Notes: generated from the sequence alone by a model not told the origin. A DNA stretch of 64,000 nt from Eubacterium barkeri (GCF_900107125.1 NZ_FNOU01000005.1:62001-126000); one strand, 5' to 3'; positions 49,279-58,699 are shown, counted from the stretch's first letter. A program made the numbers and translations.

Positions 49279-50991
49279 CTAAAGGCTCACCTCATCCAAA
49301 ATAGCTTCCAGAGTGTCACTGTATTGGGTAAGACCAGCATCGTCTTTACGCTTAAGGACCTTCCGCAAATCTTTTTCCGCATCCTTAATCCGATTCTTTT
49401 CCACCTTCTGGGTTTTATCCAGTCCCTTAAGGGTTGTAGCTGCCCGGTACAAAAGATTCTCTGCCCGGGCTTTCACCTCTGCGGCCTCCCGGATGGCATC
49501 ATCCTCTGCCCGATAACGCTCCGCATCCTGGATGGCATGATCGATATCTGCATCCGATAAGCCCTTGGCATTTTCGATGGTGATCTCCTGGGCCTTACCC
49601 GTCCCTAAATCCTTGGCCGATACATTAACAATCCCATTGGCGTCAATATTAAAGGTCACCTCGATTTGGGGCACTCCCCGAGGCGCCCGCTTGATTCCCT
49701 TTAAAACAAATTTACCGAGGCTTTTATTATCCTTGGCCATTTGCCGTTCCCCCTGGAGCACGTTGATCTCCACCTTGGTCTGGAAATTTTGGGCGGTGGA
49801 GAAAACCTGACTTCTGGTAATGGGGATCGTGGTATTGCGATCAATGAGACGGCTGCATACCCCACCCATGGTTTCAATGCCCAAAGATAAGGGCGTGACG
49901 TCCAATAGCAGCAGGCCATTCACCTCACCGCCGAGGACCCCGCCCTGGATGGCGGCACCCATCGCCACACACTCATCGGGATTAATCCCCTTAAAGGGCT
50001 CCTTGCCCGTATAATCCCGAACAGCCTGCTGTACCGCCGGAATTCGGGTGGACCCGCCCACCAAAAGCACCCGGCCGATATCGGATAGGGCCAGTCCCGA
50101 ATCTGAAATGGCCTGCTTAAAGGGTGTCATAGTCCGTTCCACCAAGTCCGCCGTCAATTCCTCAAAACGGGCCCGGCTGAGGGAAAGATCCATATTCTTT
50201 GGCCCACTGGCATCGGAAGTTAAAAAGGGCAGCATCACCTGGGTGGTCACGGTGCTGGATAATTCAATCTTTGCCACCTCCGCCGCTTCCTTCACCCGCT
50301 GCAGGGCAATGGGGTCCTGCTCCAGATTAATCCCCGTTTCCTCTTTAAACCTGGCAACCAACTCCTTTAGGATTCGCGCGTCAAAATCATCGCCCCCCAA
50401 ACGGTTGTCCCCGGCGGTGGCCAGCACCTCGATGACCCCGTCCCCAATATTCAGGACTGAGATATCAAAGGTCCCGCCACCTAAATCGTAAACCACGACC
50501 TTTTGGTTTTGCTCCTTATCCATTCCATAGGCCAGAGCTGCCGCTGTGGGCTCATTGATAATCCGCAGAACATTGAGGCCCGCGATCTTTCCGGCATCCT
50601 TGGTGGCCTGGCGCTGGGCATCTGAGAAATAGGCGGGAACGGTGATGACAGCATCCGTAACCCGTTCCCCCAGGAAGCTTTCAGCCCCTTCCTTCAGACT
50701 ACCGAGAATCATGGCCGAAATTTCCGTGGGTGTATAGCCCCGACCACCTAACTGACGCTTTTCATCCGTTCCCATTTTTCGCTTAATGGACCGTACCGTT
50801 TCCTTGGGATTTGTCAGGGCCTGACGTTTGGCAGATTCCCCCACCAGTCGTTCGCCATCCTTGGTAAAGGCGACGATGGAAGGGGTCGTCCGCCGCCCCT
50901 CCCCCGTTGGTATAATGACGGTATCGCCCCCTTCCATCACCGCCACACAGGAGTTGGTGGTTCCCAGGTCGATTCCAATAACTTTACTCAT
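49279..50991 (-). CDS. dnaK: Hsp70 chaperone, short DnaK-like protein
   Basis: A 570-residue, ATP-driven chaperone. Nucleotide domain (1-365) has [40 protein letters not shown] and [13 protein letters not shown]; the substrate domain (about 370-480) begins [19 protein letters not shown]. The helical lid is shortened and the usual disordered tail with EEVD-like end is missing, so it is 40-70 residues shorter than housekeeping DnaK. No grpE, hrcA or CIRCE element is present, which suggests a specialised second Hsp70 working with the DUF5685 and DnaJ-TPR proteins. TTGGAGG precedes the ATG. Confidence 0.9.
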   Translation of the reverse strand: MSKVIGIDLGTTNSCVAVMEGGDTVIIPTGEGRRTTPSIVAFTKDGERLVGESAKRQALTNPKETVRSIKRKMGTDEKRQLGGRGYTPTEISAMILGSLKEGAESFLGERVTDAVITVPAYFSDAQRQATKDAGKIAGLNVLRIINEPTAAALAYGMDKEQNQKVVVYDLGGGTFDISVLNIGDGVIEVLATAGDNRLGGDDFDARILKELVARFKEETGINLEQDPIALQRVKEAAEVAKIELSSTVTTQVMLPFLTSDASGPKNMDLSLSRARFEELTADLVERTMTPFKQAISDSGLALSDIGRVLLVGGSTRIPAVQQAVRDYTGKEPFKGINPDECVAMGAAIQGGVLGGEVNGLLLLDVTPLSLGIETMGGVCSRLIDRNTTIPITRSQVFSTAQNFQTKVEINVLQGERQMAKDNKSLGKFVLKGIKRAPRGVPQIEVTFNIDANGIVNVSAKDLGTGKAQEITIENAKGLSDADIDHAIQDAERYRAEDDAIREAAEVKARAENLLYRAATTLKGLDKTQKVEKNRIKDAEKDLRKVLKRKDDAGLTQYSDTLEAILDEVSL

Positions 50992-51157
50992 TTTTCATTG
51001 CCTCCAATAGTGTTCCATCTCATTTAATTTAATGAGCATATCAGAGGTTTTTAAACACAAGATTAACAAAATTGACTTGCAACCGCTATTTTAGCTGATT
51101 TAAAAATTACCCTGACGATCTGGCGGGTGGGTCGTCTGCAATAAAACAGCGCCACAC

Positions 51158-51195
51158 AAAAAAGCGAGGTGCGAAACTTTCGTCTCGTACCTCGC
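51158..51195 (-). terminator. Terminator of the oxidoreductase-FGGY operon
   Basis: GCGAGGT/ACCTCGC stem with further internal pairing, followed on the minus strand by six T residues; it lies 43 bases after the kinase stop codon at 51238. The rest of the gap 50992-51237 holds only the upstream region of the Hsp70 gene. Confidence 0.88.
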
Positions 51196-51237
51196 AGGGT
51201 CACCGCCACTATTTATTTAAGGGGTGGCTCAATACCA

Positions 51238-52806
51238 TCAATCCCGATATTTCTCCTGAAAATCCTTGACCGCATCAAAGGCGGCTCCGGATAGGCCGTG
51301 GTATACGGCCTGCCAGGTTCGGTATGCGTCTTCATAGCGAGCGACATTTTCTGGATCCGGTTCATACCGACGGGTTACCTTGACCATGTGTTCTGCGGCT
51401 TCTTCATAGTCCTGATAAACCCCAACGCCAACAGCCGCGACCATGGCGCATCCCAATGCGGTAGCTTCCTCTACCGCCACGGTTTCACAGGGGCGATTAT
51501 AGATATCGGCCTGCATTTGGCACCAATAATGGGAACGGGCAACTCCACCAGTCAGCCGAACGGTATTATAATCGGGCACGTTCCCCGCCACCATCGCATC
51601 CAGCATATCCCGGATGTCGTAACAAATCCCTTCCATCACCGCACGGACCATATCGCTTCGGGTATGGGCAAAGGTCATTCCCATCAGGGTTCCCCGGGCA
51701 TTGGCTTCGTAATTGGGGGTGTTGGCTCCCTGAAGATAGGGCAGAAAAAACACACCATTGGCACCTGGGGCGGATTGCTTGGCTTCTGTTGTCAGAAAAT
51801 CATAGACCTCCATACCACAGCTGGATGCTGCAATATCTTCCACTTTACAAATTTCATTTTTAAACCATTTAAAGGCAGATCCAGCAGCATTGGATTGACC
51901 TTCCATCACATAGGCACCATCAGGCGTTCCTAAAACATAGCATTTTCGCAAAGGATCTCTTAATATATTCCGGGACTTTCCGGCAGTAATCCCCGCAGTT
52001 CCACCACAGGCGTATCCAATCCCTTCGGAGGTACAGCCACATCCAATACAACCGGACTGCTGGTCACCAGTCCCCATGACCAATGGCGTCCCAACCGCTA
52101 ATCCGGTTTTTCCAGAAACATCCTCGGTCACATAGCCAATAATCTCCCCGGTCTTTTTCAGTGGTGCCAGCTTATCGATATCCACCCCAAAAACCTCACA
52201 AAGCTTAGGGCTATACTCAAAGTCTTCCCCATTGAGCTGCAGCCAGGGGGTATCATTAATATCGTCATAATAATCCTCTGCGCCAAAGGCCTTGGTCAAC
52301 AGTCCCATCATGGTATGAATTCGAACCGCCTTTTCGTAAGCTTCAGGCTGATGCTTTTTTACCCACTGAAGTTTTCCCGATGGGTTGACACCCCCCAAGG
52401 GCATGCCGCACAAATCGTACAGATCATCCGGGGCCATTCCATGATTTTTTAACTGAGCCTCCATATCCGGCAGCATTTCTGCACTGCGCAGATCCTGCCA
52501 AATAATGATGGGGGTGGTAAAGCCTCCTTGGGCATCCCTTGTCACCATGGTGCATCGGAACATATCAAAGCTCACCGCGGCAATTTCTTCAGGATCGACG
52601 CCACTATTTCTAATGGCCTCCCGACAGGTCTCATACAAGGTTTTAATCATGGCAGGTCCATCACATTCTACCCTTCCCACGGCAGGGTAGGTCAATGGAT
52701 TCATTTTCTGCCCATAACCCATGGCTGTTCCTTCAAAGTCGAAAACGACCGTTTTACTACTGGTGGTCCCACAATCCACACCAACCACATATTTCTTTTC
52801 TTTCAT
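51238..52806 (-). CDS. FGGY-family carbohydrate kinase (XylB-like)
   Basis: A 522-residue kinase from the second of two adjacent ATGs (52806), 6 bases after GAGAGG. N-terminal FGGY domain begins VVGVDCGTTSSKTVVFDFEG with phosphate-binding GTTSSK and later SFDMFRCTMV; C-terminal domain has GTGDQQSGCIGCG, GGTAGITAG and LTGGVARSHYWCQMQADIYN. FGGY kinases phosphorylate sugars and polyols such as xylulose, ribulose, glycerol or erythritol. The neighbours (GlpA-like oxidoreductase, RuBisCO-like protein) do not fix the substrate. Last gene of a four-gene operon. Confidence 0.9.
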   Translation of the reverse strand: MKEKKYVVGVDCGTTSSKTVVFDFEGTAMGYGQKMNPLTYPAVGRVECDGPAMIKTLYETCREAIRNSGVDPEEIAAVSFDMFRCTMVTRDAQGGFTTPIIIWQDLRSAEMLPDMEAQLKNHGMAPDDLYDLCGMPLGGVNPSGKLQWVKKHQPEAYEKAVRIHTMMGLLTKAFGAEDYYDDINDTPWLQLNGEDFEYSPKLCEVFGVDIDKLAPLKKTGEIIGYVTEDVSGKTGLAVGTPLVMGTGDQQSGCIGCGCTSEGIGYACGGTAGITAGKSRNILRDPLRKCYVLGTPDGAYVMEGQSNAAGSAFKWFKNEICKVEDIAASSCGMEVYDFLTTEAKQSAPGANGVFFLPYLQGANTPNYEANARGTLMGMTFAHTRSDMVRAVMEGICYDIRDMLDAMVAGNVPDYNTVRLTGGVARSHYWCQMQADIYNRPCETVAVEEATALGCAMVAAVGVGVYQDYEEAAEHMVKVTRRYEPDPENVARYEDAYRTWQAVYHGLSGAAFDAVKDFQEKYRD

Positions 52807-52829
52807 CATAACCCTCTCACACTTATTAT

Positions 52830-53192
52830 TTATGAAACCCCAATTTCCTTTGTGGCAATGATGGAAACCCCCGTTCCCGCCACATTTTCCAAAACAATTT
52901 GTCCGATGCTCACCGGTGCCTGGACAGAAAGTCCCCTTAGGGCCTGGACACAATTTTTAACGTTTCCCTTGGGAATATCCGATGCTGTTTTTACCGATAC
53001 CACAGGAAGGTCCCCGCCATTCACTTTAACGGTTGAGGTGACAATGCGTGTCGGGCTTATGACCTCCTTCCTGGCATATTTTTCTCCCCGGGCACAGGTA
53101 TTGCCCTCCACTGCTGTCACCACACCCGCTTCAATGGTTGCTGTAATCTGACAGCCCATAGGGCAGCTAATGCACGTAATGGTCTTTTTCAC
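52830..53192 (-). CDS. DUF1667 protein (small Cys protein of GlpA-type oxidoreductases)
   Basis: The product has 120 residues. N-terminus KKTITCISCPMGCQITA and later GNTCARGEKYARKEVISPTR give four cysteines in the order C-x2-C-x3-C...C, as in DUF1667 proteins, probably binding an iron-sulphur cluster. In Clostridia this family is encoded between the two FAD proteins and the kinase of glycerol-3-phosphate-type dehydrogenase operons, where it could pass electrons. Same arrangement here, 16 bases after the FAD/NAD protein. Confidence 0.88.
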   Translation of the reverse strand: MKKTITCISCPMGCQITATIEAGVVTAVEGNTCARGEKYARKEVISPTRIVTSTVKVNGGDLPVVSVKTASDIPKGNVKNCVQALRGLSVQAPVSIGQIVLENVAGTGVSIIATKEIGVS

Positions 53193-53208
53193 AATAATGC
53201 GCCCCTTT

Positions 53209-54474
53209 CTACTCCCCTATTTCTAACCGGATTTCTTTGATCCCAGCCTTCTTCCCCAAATCTCCCTGGGTCAGTACAATTTCTTCCATCTCACCAGGTG
53301 CCATGATTCGGCGTTTTTTATGCTTGATTGGCACGCCATCCGCGGTGACGATGATCCTTTGATCCTTAAAGATCTGTCGCACTCTAAAGCGAATCTTCAC
53401 AGAGTCCGGGGCTCTTTCCGGATCGATGGTGTTGGGCACGGTATAGCTAATCCCCGCACCACTAACCACCTGAATCTGTTTTTCAGGATTCTCCCCAGGT
53501 AATTTTCCTAAAATATACCGAGCCGCATTACGCCCTGCCTGGGCCGCTTCTTCTGATACAAAATCCACTAAATCATGGACATGAAGCACATTCCCGCAGG
53601 CAAACACGCCGGGAACATTGGTTTCAAAACATTCATCCACCAGGGGACCACTGGTCACCCCATTGAGGGTTACCCCGATTTTTTCGGATAACTCATTTTC
53701 CGGGATTAACCCAACAGATAGGAGGAGCGTGTCACAGTCATAGTCTGTTTCTGTCCCGGGGATGGGCTTCCGATCCGGCCCAACCTCAGCAATCGTAACC
53801 CCTTCAAGCCGCTCACGGCCACGGATATCCGTAACGGTATGGCTTAACTTAAGGGGAATTTCAAAATCATCCAGGCATTGAACGATGTTTCGTTTCAACC
53901 CTCCGGAATAGGGCATTAATTCTGCAACCACCTGGACATCCGCACCCTCCAGGGTCATGCGTCTGGCCATAATCAGGCCAATATCCCCGGACCCCAGAAT
54001 GACCACCTTTTTCCCGGGCATCAATCCCTCCATGTTGACCAAGCGCTGGGCAGTACCCGCAGTGTAAATCCCCGCCGGGCGAGATCCAGGGATATTCAGT
54101 GCCCCCCTTGGCCGTTCCCGGCAGCCCATGGCTAAAATAATAGCATCCCCCTGGATTTCCATGAGACCCTGGGTTTTATTCATACATGTGACCACCCGGT
54201 CCCCATTAATATCCATAACCATCGTGTGCAGCATGATCTCAATTTCTAGGTCCGCCACCATATCCATATAGCGCCCAGCGTATTCCGGGCCAGTGAGCTC
54301 CTCTTTAAAGGTGTGGAGGCCAAAACCATTGTGAATGCATTGATTGAGAATTCCTCCGAGCCGATCATCCCGTTCAATAATGAGGATATCCTCTATACCC
54401 GCATCCCGGGCGGCAGATGCTGCTGCCAAACCCGCCGGGCCACCACCAATAATAATCATTTGTCTTTTTTCCAT
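53209..54474 (-). CDS. NAD(P)/FAD-dependent oxidoreductase
   Basis: A 421-residue flavoprotein. FAD dinucleotide fold MIIIGGGPAGLAAASAARDA, internal NAD fold KVVILGSGDIGLIMARRM, and FACGNVLHVHDLVDFVSEE near the C-terminus, with an ending domain rich in basic beta strands. This resembles the alpha-like pyridine-nucleotide oxidoreductases that accompany GlpA-type dehydrogenases in anaerobes. It probably transfers electrons from the dehydrogenase partner to a carrier. It lies 9 bases after the GlpA-like gene. Confidence 0.87.
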   Translation of the reverse strand: MEKRQMIIIGGGPAGLAAASAARDAGIEDILIIERDDRLGGILNQCIHNGFGLHTFKEELTGPEYAGRYMDMVADLEIEIMLHTMVMDINGDRVVTCMNKTQGLMEIQGDAIILAMGCRERPRGALNIPGSRPAGIYTAGTAQRLVNMEGLMPGKKVVILGSGDIGLIMARRMTLEGADVQVVAELMPYSGGLKRNIVQCLDDFEIPLKLSHTVTDIRGRERLEGVTIAEVGPDRKPIPGTETDYDCDTLLLSVGLIPENELSEKIGVTLNGVTSGPLVDECFETNVPGVFACGNVLHVHDLVDFVSEEAAQAGRNAARYILGKLPGENPEKQIQVVSGAGISYTVPNTIDPERAPDSVKIRFRVRQIFKDQRIIVTADGVPIKHKKRRIMAPGEMEEIVLTQGDLGKKAGIKEIRLEIGE

Positions 54475-54483
54475 GGCGTCCCC

Positions 54484-55926
54484 CTATAGCTCCTTATTTT
54501 TCCCAACCAACAAAGTGGATTGCCCACCCTTCTTAGTAATCTCAGTCATGGGTATTCCCGTTTCCCGGGCAAGGATTTCCATGGTCTTCGGTGTGCAAAA
54601 GCCAGCCTGACACCGCCCCATCCCTGCACGGGTCCGCCGTTTAATGGAATCCATGGAACGTGCCCCCAGGGGACGATTAATGGCCTCCATGATTTCTCCT
54701 TCGGTCACCATTTCACAGCGGCAGATGATTTGCCCAAAGGCAGGATTCTCTTTAATTTTTTCGATCTGTTCTTCCCTTGTCAACTGATTAAAATGGGTAA
54801 CACCCCGTCGTGTTGGACTGAAATTTTTCTTTTCATCCAAAGACATTCTTTTGGAAATCATCTCTGCCAACATCACCCCAATGGCTGGCGAACTTGTAAG
54901 ACCCGGAGACTCAATACCGGCTGCATCAAAGAAATATGGGGAATCGGAAACCTCTTCCACAATGAATTCGTGATTGTCTTCATGGGCACGAAGTCCTGCA
55001 AAGGAGGTGATAATCTTATTCAAGGGCAAATCCAGTTTGCACAAATGGGCTGTTTCAGCCTTTTCCACCAGATGATCCAGTATGGCTGCCGTCGTACACA
55101 AATCCTCTTTATCCTCGACATCATCAGCCGTTGGCCCGACATAGAGATTACCATGGATGGTAGGTGCCGTCAGAATGCCCTTCCCCATTTTTCCTGGAAG
55201 GGGAAATACAGAAGCCTTAAAGACATCTCCCAAAGCTTTATCAAAGAGTAGATATTCACCCTTTCGCGCCGTAATATGGATTTTCTTGGAGCTCACCATA
55301 TTATGGAATCGGTCAGCGTACACCCCGGCAGCATTGACAATGGCCTTTGTGTCAATGGGACCCTTATTCGTTTCGATACGGTAACCCCCATCAATGGACT
55401 GGATGGACAGGGCTTCCGTCTCAAAACGAAATGACACACCGTTGACATTGGCATTTTCCCCCATGGCAATGGCCAGGTTAAAGGGACAGATAATGCCGCC
55501 AGTGGGAGCATATAACGCCGCGACCGTTCTATCTGTAAGATTCGGCTCCATGGCTAAGACCTCATCCCGCTCTAAAATACGAACACCAGGCACACCATTG
55601 TCCTCGGCCTGGGCCAATAATACATCCAGTTTGTCACGGTCTTCTGGATCGGTACAGACCACCAGTGCCCCGTTTTGCTTTACAGGGAAGTCTAATTCCT
55701 TTGCCCGCTCCCACATCAGACGATTGCCTTCAACATTTAACTTAGCCATGAGGGTTCCCGGCTTCGCATCGAATCCCGAGTGAATAACACCACTATTTCC
55801 CTTTGATGTTCCCGAGGCGACATCATCGCCCTTTTCAATGACACAAATTGCCGCATCGTATTTTGATAATTCCCTGGCGATGCAGCATCCGGTTACACCC
55901 GCTCCAATAATGACGATGTCAACCAT
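54484..55926 (-). CDS. GlpA-type FAD-dependent dehydrogenase with BFD-like iron-sulphur domain
   Basis: The product has 480 residues. N-terminal FAD fold (VDIVIIGAGVTGCCIARELS), SGTSKGNSGVIHSGFDAKPG as in glycerol-3-phosphate/D-amino-acid oxidase-type (DAO) enzymes, and a C-terminal BFD-like [2Fe-2S] domain with cysteines at IICRCEMVTEGEI and GRCQAGFC. It would oxidise a hydroxyl group of a phosphorylated polyol or sugar acid. First gene of the operon GlpA-like, FAD/NAD oxidoreductase, DUF1667, FGGY kinase; GAGAGGAG precedes the ATG. It lies divergent from the RuBisCO-like gene across a 344-base control region. Confidence 0.88.
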   Translation of the reverse strand: MVDIVIIGAGVTGCCIARELSKYDAAICVIEKGDDVASGTSKGNSGVIHSGFDAKPGTLMAKLNVEGNRLMWERAKELDFPVKQNGALVVCTDPEDRDKLDVLLAQAEDNGVPGVRILERDEVLAMEPNLTDRTVAALYAPTGGIICPFNLAIAMGENANVNGVSFRFETEALSIQSIDGGYRIETNKGPIDTKAIVNAAGVYADRFHNMVSSKKIHITARKGEYLLFDKALGDVFKASVFPLPGKMGKGILTAPTIHGNLYVGPTADDVEDKEDLCTTAAILDHLVEKAETAHLCKLDLPLNKIITSFAGLRAHEDNHEFIVEEVSDSPYFFDAAGIESPGLTSSPAIGVMLAEMISKRMSLDEKKNFSPTRRGVTHFNQLTREEQIEKIKENPAFGQIICRCEMVTEGEIMEAINRPLGARSMDSIKRRTRAGMGRCQAGFCTPKTMEILARETGIPMTEITKKGGQSTLLVGKNKEL

Positions 55927-55999
55927 TTTATGACACTCCTCTCTTCAATCATTTATCGATGTAATCATTTTATATGAATTCGATTTTTAAGAACATATG

Positions 56000-56016
56000 G
56001 AAATTAATTTCAATAA
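56000..56016. promoter_or_regulatory. Regulatory repeat, copy facing the oxidoreductase operon
   Basis: GAAATTAATTTCAATAA, containing the perfect palindrome GAAATTAATTTC and overlapping TCAATAATTTATTGA. It shares 15 of 17 bases with the element at 56170 and is a candidate site for the SorC regulator encoded downstream. Confidence 0.5.
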
Positions 56017-56169
56017 TTTATTGATTATTCTTTGGCTTTTCTGGACGCGCCAAAGGATCCACCACATCAATGGAACGCTTTCGCTCCCGCGTTATTCGCC
56101 TGTTTAACGCTCATCCAGACTTTACAACCATTCGCCTTTAATATTGCAACTATTCTCAATATGTCTATC

Positions 56170-56186
56170 GAAATTATTTTCAATAT
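56170..56186. promoter_or_regulatory. Regulatory repeat, copy facing the RuBisCO-like gene
   Basis: GAAATTATTTTCAATAT, ending about 21 bases before the -10 box at 56208. The weak -35 region and this placement suggest an activator site. Confidence 0.5.
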
Positions 56187-56270
56187 ATCTTTTTTTCTTG
56201 AAAATCTTATAATGGAGCCATAGACAGAGACGGACATTCGGCCTAGGATTCATTTGAAAAGGAGAGAATT

Positions 56271-57587
56271 ATGTTTATTGATCCCATTGCTGTGCAGTAT
56301 CCTGAAAATCTCGAAAAAGATCATTTTGTAATTGCAACTTATTATTGTGCGACGAAGCCTGGTACCAACGCTTTAAAATTTGGTGCGGCCCTGGCCATTG
56401 AACAGACCTGCGGGACCTGGCTGAAGGTTCCTGGTGAAACGGAAGAGGTGCGCAACCGCAGTATTGGTCGGGTTGTGGGCGTCTACGAAACCCCTGCTTA
56501 TCAAATCGGTATTCCAGATGATGTCACAGAGCGCCACTTCATCATCCGCATCGCCTTTCCCTGTACCAACTTCGGACCCTCCTTTGCCATGATGCTCAGC
56601 TCCGTCATTGGCAATATTTCCAGCTCCGGAAAGGTTAAACTTCTGGATTTGGAATTCCCGGAAAGCTTCCTTGGTGAATTTAAGGGGCCAAAATTCGGCG
56701 TTCAGGGGATCCGGGATCTCTTAGGCGTCCAGGATCGTCCCCTTTTAAACAATATGATTAAGCCCTGTACGGGTCTCGATCCCAAGGAAACCGCCAAGCT
56801 GGCCTATGAAGCCGCAGTTGGTGGTGTGGATATTATCAAGGATGACGAGCTGGTGGCCAATCCTCCCCATTGCCCTCTAACGGAACGGGTAAAATATGTG
56901 ATGGAAGCCATCACCAAGGCCGATGCGGTAAAAGGCGAAAAAACCCTCTATTCTTTCAATATCACAGATCGTACGGAAAAACTCAAAGAAAATGCTTATA
57001 AAGCCATTGAACTGGGGGCCAACAGTCTAATGGTCAATTACAACACCATTGGTTTGGATGCTTCCCGGATGTTGGCGGAAGATCCTGAAATCAACGTGCC
57101 GATTCTGGCCCACTCTGATTATACCGGTGCGGTTTATGAATCCCCATGGTCTGGTATGAGCGCAGGCCTCATCGGTGCTACCCTACCCCGGATGGCTGGT
57201 CTGGACATGGTGATCGTCCTCACCCCCTACGGCAAATTCCCCATGCAGATGGATACCTTCATCGGAGCTGGTTACAAGATGCTCCAGCCCCTCGGCAGCA
57301 TCCGTCCCGTTTTCCCCATGCCCGGCGGCGGCACCACCCAAGGCCATATTGAGGATGTCATCAAGAAATTCGGAAACGATGTAATCATCGCTGCTGGCGG
57401 CGCCATCCACGGCCATCCCATGGGGCCGGCCGCCGGAGCCCGTGCCTTCCGCCAGGGAATCGACGAAGTCCTGGCTGGAAAGACCCTGGCCCAAGCGGGT
57501 AAAATACATAAGGAATTAGGCATTGCCCTGGATGCCTGGGGGATCTACGAAGAAGCTAAAGGCGGCATCTTTGACCTAAAGGGTTGA
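56271..57587 (+). CDS. RuBisCO-like protein (form IV type)
   Basis: A 438-residue protein with the two RuBisCO large-subunit domains. Kept from true RuBisCO: TW in CGTWLKVPGE, the Asn in SVIGN, the base Lys in MIKPCTGLDP, the metal site Lys/Asp/Glu in GVDIIKDDEL, and the phosphate loop AAGGAIHGHPMGPAAGA. Changed: Lys177 position is Cys (KPCTGL), and the loop-6 Lys and active-site His residues are not recognisable (region GLDMVIVLTPYGKF). It is thus an enolase/decarboxylase-like homologue and not a CO2-fixing enzyme. GGAGAG precedes the ATG. Context (kinase, polyol dehydrogenase, SorC) suggests a sugar-acid or polyol pathway; OiaX-like 3-oxo-isoapionate-4-phosphate chemistry is one possibility. 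Confidence 0.9.
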   Translation: MFIDPIAVQYPENLEKDHFVIATYYCATKPGTNALKFGAALAIEQTCGTWLKVPGETEEVRNRSIGRVVGVYETPAYQIGIPDDVTERHFIIRIAFPCTNFGPSFAMMLSSVIGNISSSGKVKLLDLEFPESFLGEFKGPKFGVQGIRDLLGVQDRPLLNNMIKPCTGLDPKETAKLAYEAAVGGVDIIKDDELVANPPHCPLTERVKYVMEAITKADAVKGEKTLYSFNITDRTEKLKENAYKAIELGANSLMVNYNTIGLDASRMLAEDPEINVPILAHSDYTGAVYESPWSGMSAGLIGATLPRMAGLDMVIVLTPYGKFPMQMDTFIGAGYKMLQPLGSIRPVFPMPGGGTTQGHIEDVIKKFGNDVIIAAGGAIHGHPMGPAAGARAFRQGIDEVLAGKTLAQAGKIHKELGIALDAWGIYEEAKGGIFDLKG

Positions 57588-57618
57588 TTTTCCATCAATA
57601 TTATTCCCCCTCAAATAC

Positions 57619-57655
57619 AAAACCTCCAGAAGACAAAAATCTTCTGGAGGTTTTT
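57619..57655 (+). terminator. Terminator of the RuBisCO-like gene
   Basis: AAAACCTCCAGAAGA and TCTTCTGGAGGTTTTT arms with a 6-base loop, 31 bases after the stop. Strong plus-strand intrinsic terminator. Confidence 0.92.
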
Positions 57656-57712
57656 GCGCGTAGCGCCCTAAATTATGTTAAAGTAAAGCCATACTAAGGT
57701 TGGAGGACAAAA

Positions 57713-58699
57713 ATGCGTAGTGAAGTTTATAATCAATCCATTTGTCTCATGAACGAGGTCGTTTATTATTATTATTTACAGAAAAATACAATGGTTGAAA
57801 TCTCTGAAAAGTTAGGCATTTCAAAGTCCACCGTTTCCCGGCTTCTAAAACGCGCAGAGGAGGAGAACGTCATTTCCTTTCAAATGGCGCCGGACCCCTT
57901 GGAATGCATCCATCTTGAACAGACGATTTCCGACCGGTTTAATTTAGATACCGTGCTGGTCACCCCTGTCAATTTAACCACCGGCCCCGTTTCTCCTGAC
58001 ACCATTAAAAAACAGGTTGCCTTGGAAGGTGCCCGATACCTGCAACGGATTATTACCGATGATGATATTATCGGTTTTACCTGGGGTGGCACCATGTACC
58101 ACCTGATCCAATACCTCAATCCCTGCCGAAGAAAAGGGGCTAAAATCATAACCCTTCATGGCAGCATCGCCAATTGCAATCCAAAATTTGCAGTGGACAC
58201 CCTTGTCAAGCGGGCCGCCATGGCATTTGGTGGTAAAAACATCTCGCTATGCCGTAATGGGCTCCTGGATGCTCAGGAGATGGCTAAACTTGTGGAAAGT
58301 GATTATTATCATCAAATCCAGCACATTTTCAGCCATATTGATATCGCCATCAGCGGCGTCGGTGCCCTGTATCCAGATATCACCACCCCTTTGGCAACCA
58401 CCGATTATCTGACCCCTTCCGAACTGAAGGAACTAACGGATCAAGGTGCCTATTGTGATTTACTCCTGCGTTTTATCGACCGTAATGGCCAGGAATGTAA
58501 CACCAGCATGAAGGACAGAACCTATTCCATCGACATCGAGACCTATAAAAAAATTCCCAAAAAGGTTATTGTGGCCTCAGGCCGCGAGAAGGCAAGTTCG
58601 TTACTCGCCTTAATAAATGGGAAACTTCTCAATGTACTGATTATTGATCAGATCTTAGCCAAAGCCCTCCTATCCTGGAGCAACACCGCCCTTGCATAA
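57713..58699 (+). CDS. SorC-family transcriptional regulator
   Basis: The product has 328 residues. N-terminal helix-turn-helix (about 20-55; MVEISEKLGISKSTVSRLLK) and a SorC/DeoR-type sugar-phosphate-binding domain (about 60-320) with DIIGFTWGGTMYHLIQYL, IITLHGSIAN, ISGVGALYPD and VIVASGREKASSLLALING. Such regulators respond to phosphorylated sugars, usually of an adjacent catabolic operon. It is therefore the likely controller of the divergent RuBisCO-like/oxidoreductase-kinase genes. TTGGAGG precedes the ATG. The gap 58700-58916 contains only the next promoter. Confidence 0.9.
   Translation: MRSEVYNQSICLMNEVVYYYYLQKNTMVEISEKLGISKSTVSRLLKRAEEENVISFQMAPDPLECIHLEQTISDRFNLDTVLVTPVNLTTGPVSPDTIKKQVALEGARYLQRIITDDDIIGFTWGGTMYHLIQYLNPCRRKGAKIITLHGSIANCNPKFAVDTLVKRAAMAFGGKNISLCRNGLLDAQEMAKLVESDYYHQIQHIFSHIDIAISGVGALYPDITTPLATTDYLTPSELKELTDQGAYCDLLLRFIDRNGQECNTSMKDRTYSIDIETYKKIPKKVIVASGREKASSLLALINGKLLNVLIIDQILAKALLSWSNTALA

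Larger units (their letters stand above)
55927..56270. promoter_or_regulatory. Divergent control region, oxidoreductase operon / RuBisCO-like gene
   Basis: No convincing gene. AT-rich at both ends. It contains two copies of a GAAATTA-(A/T)-TTTCAATA-type element (56000-56016, 56170-56186), a perfect palindrome TCAATAATTTATTGA (56010-56024), and a plus-strand TATAAT at 56208-56213 without a good -35 box. Confidence 0.6.

Noticed and set aside
49279-51237. CIRCE/HrcA heat-shock control of the Hsp70 operon
   Set aside because: No TTAGCACTC-N9-GAGTGCTAA repeat was found upstream of the start at 50991.
56032-56223. 63-residue plus-strand frame in the divergent control region
   Set aside because: No ribosome site, overlaps the regulatory elements and -10 box, and has no similarity I can see.
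56271-57587. Functional CO2-fixing RuBisCO
   Set aside because: Several catalytic residues are replaced and no phosphoribulokinase is nearby; form IV-like protein is the better reading.
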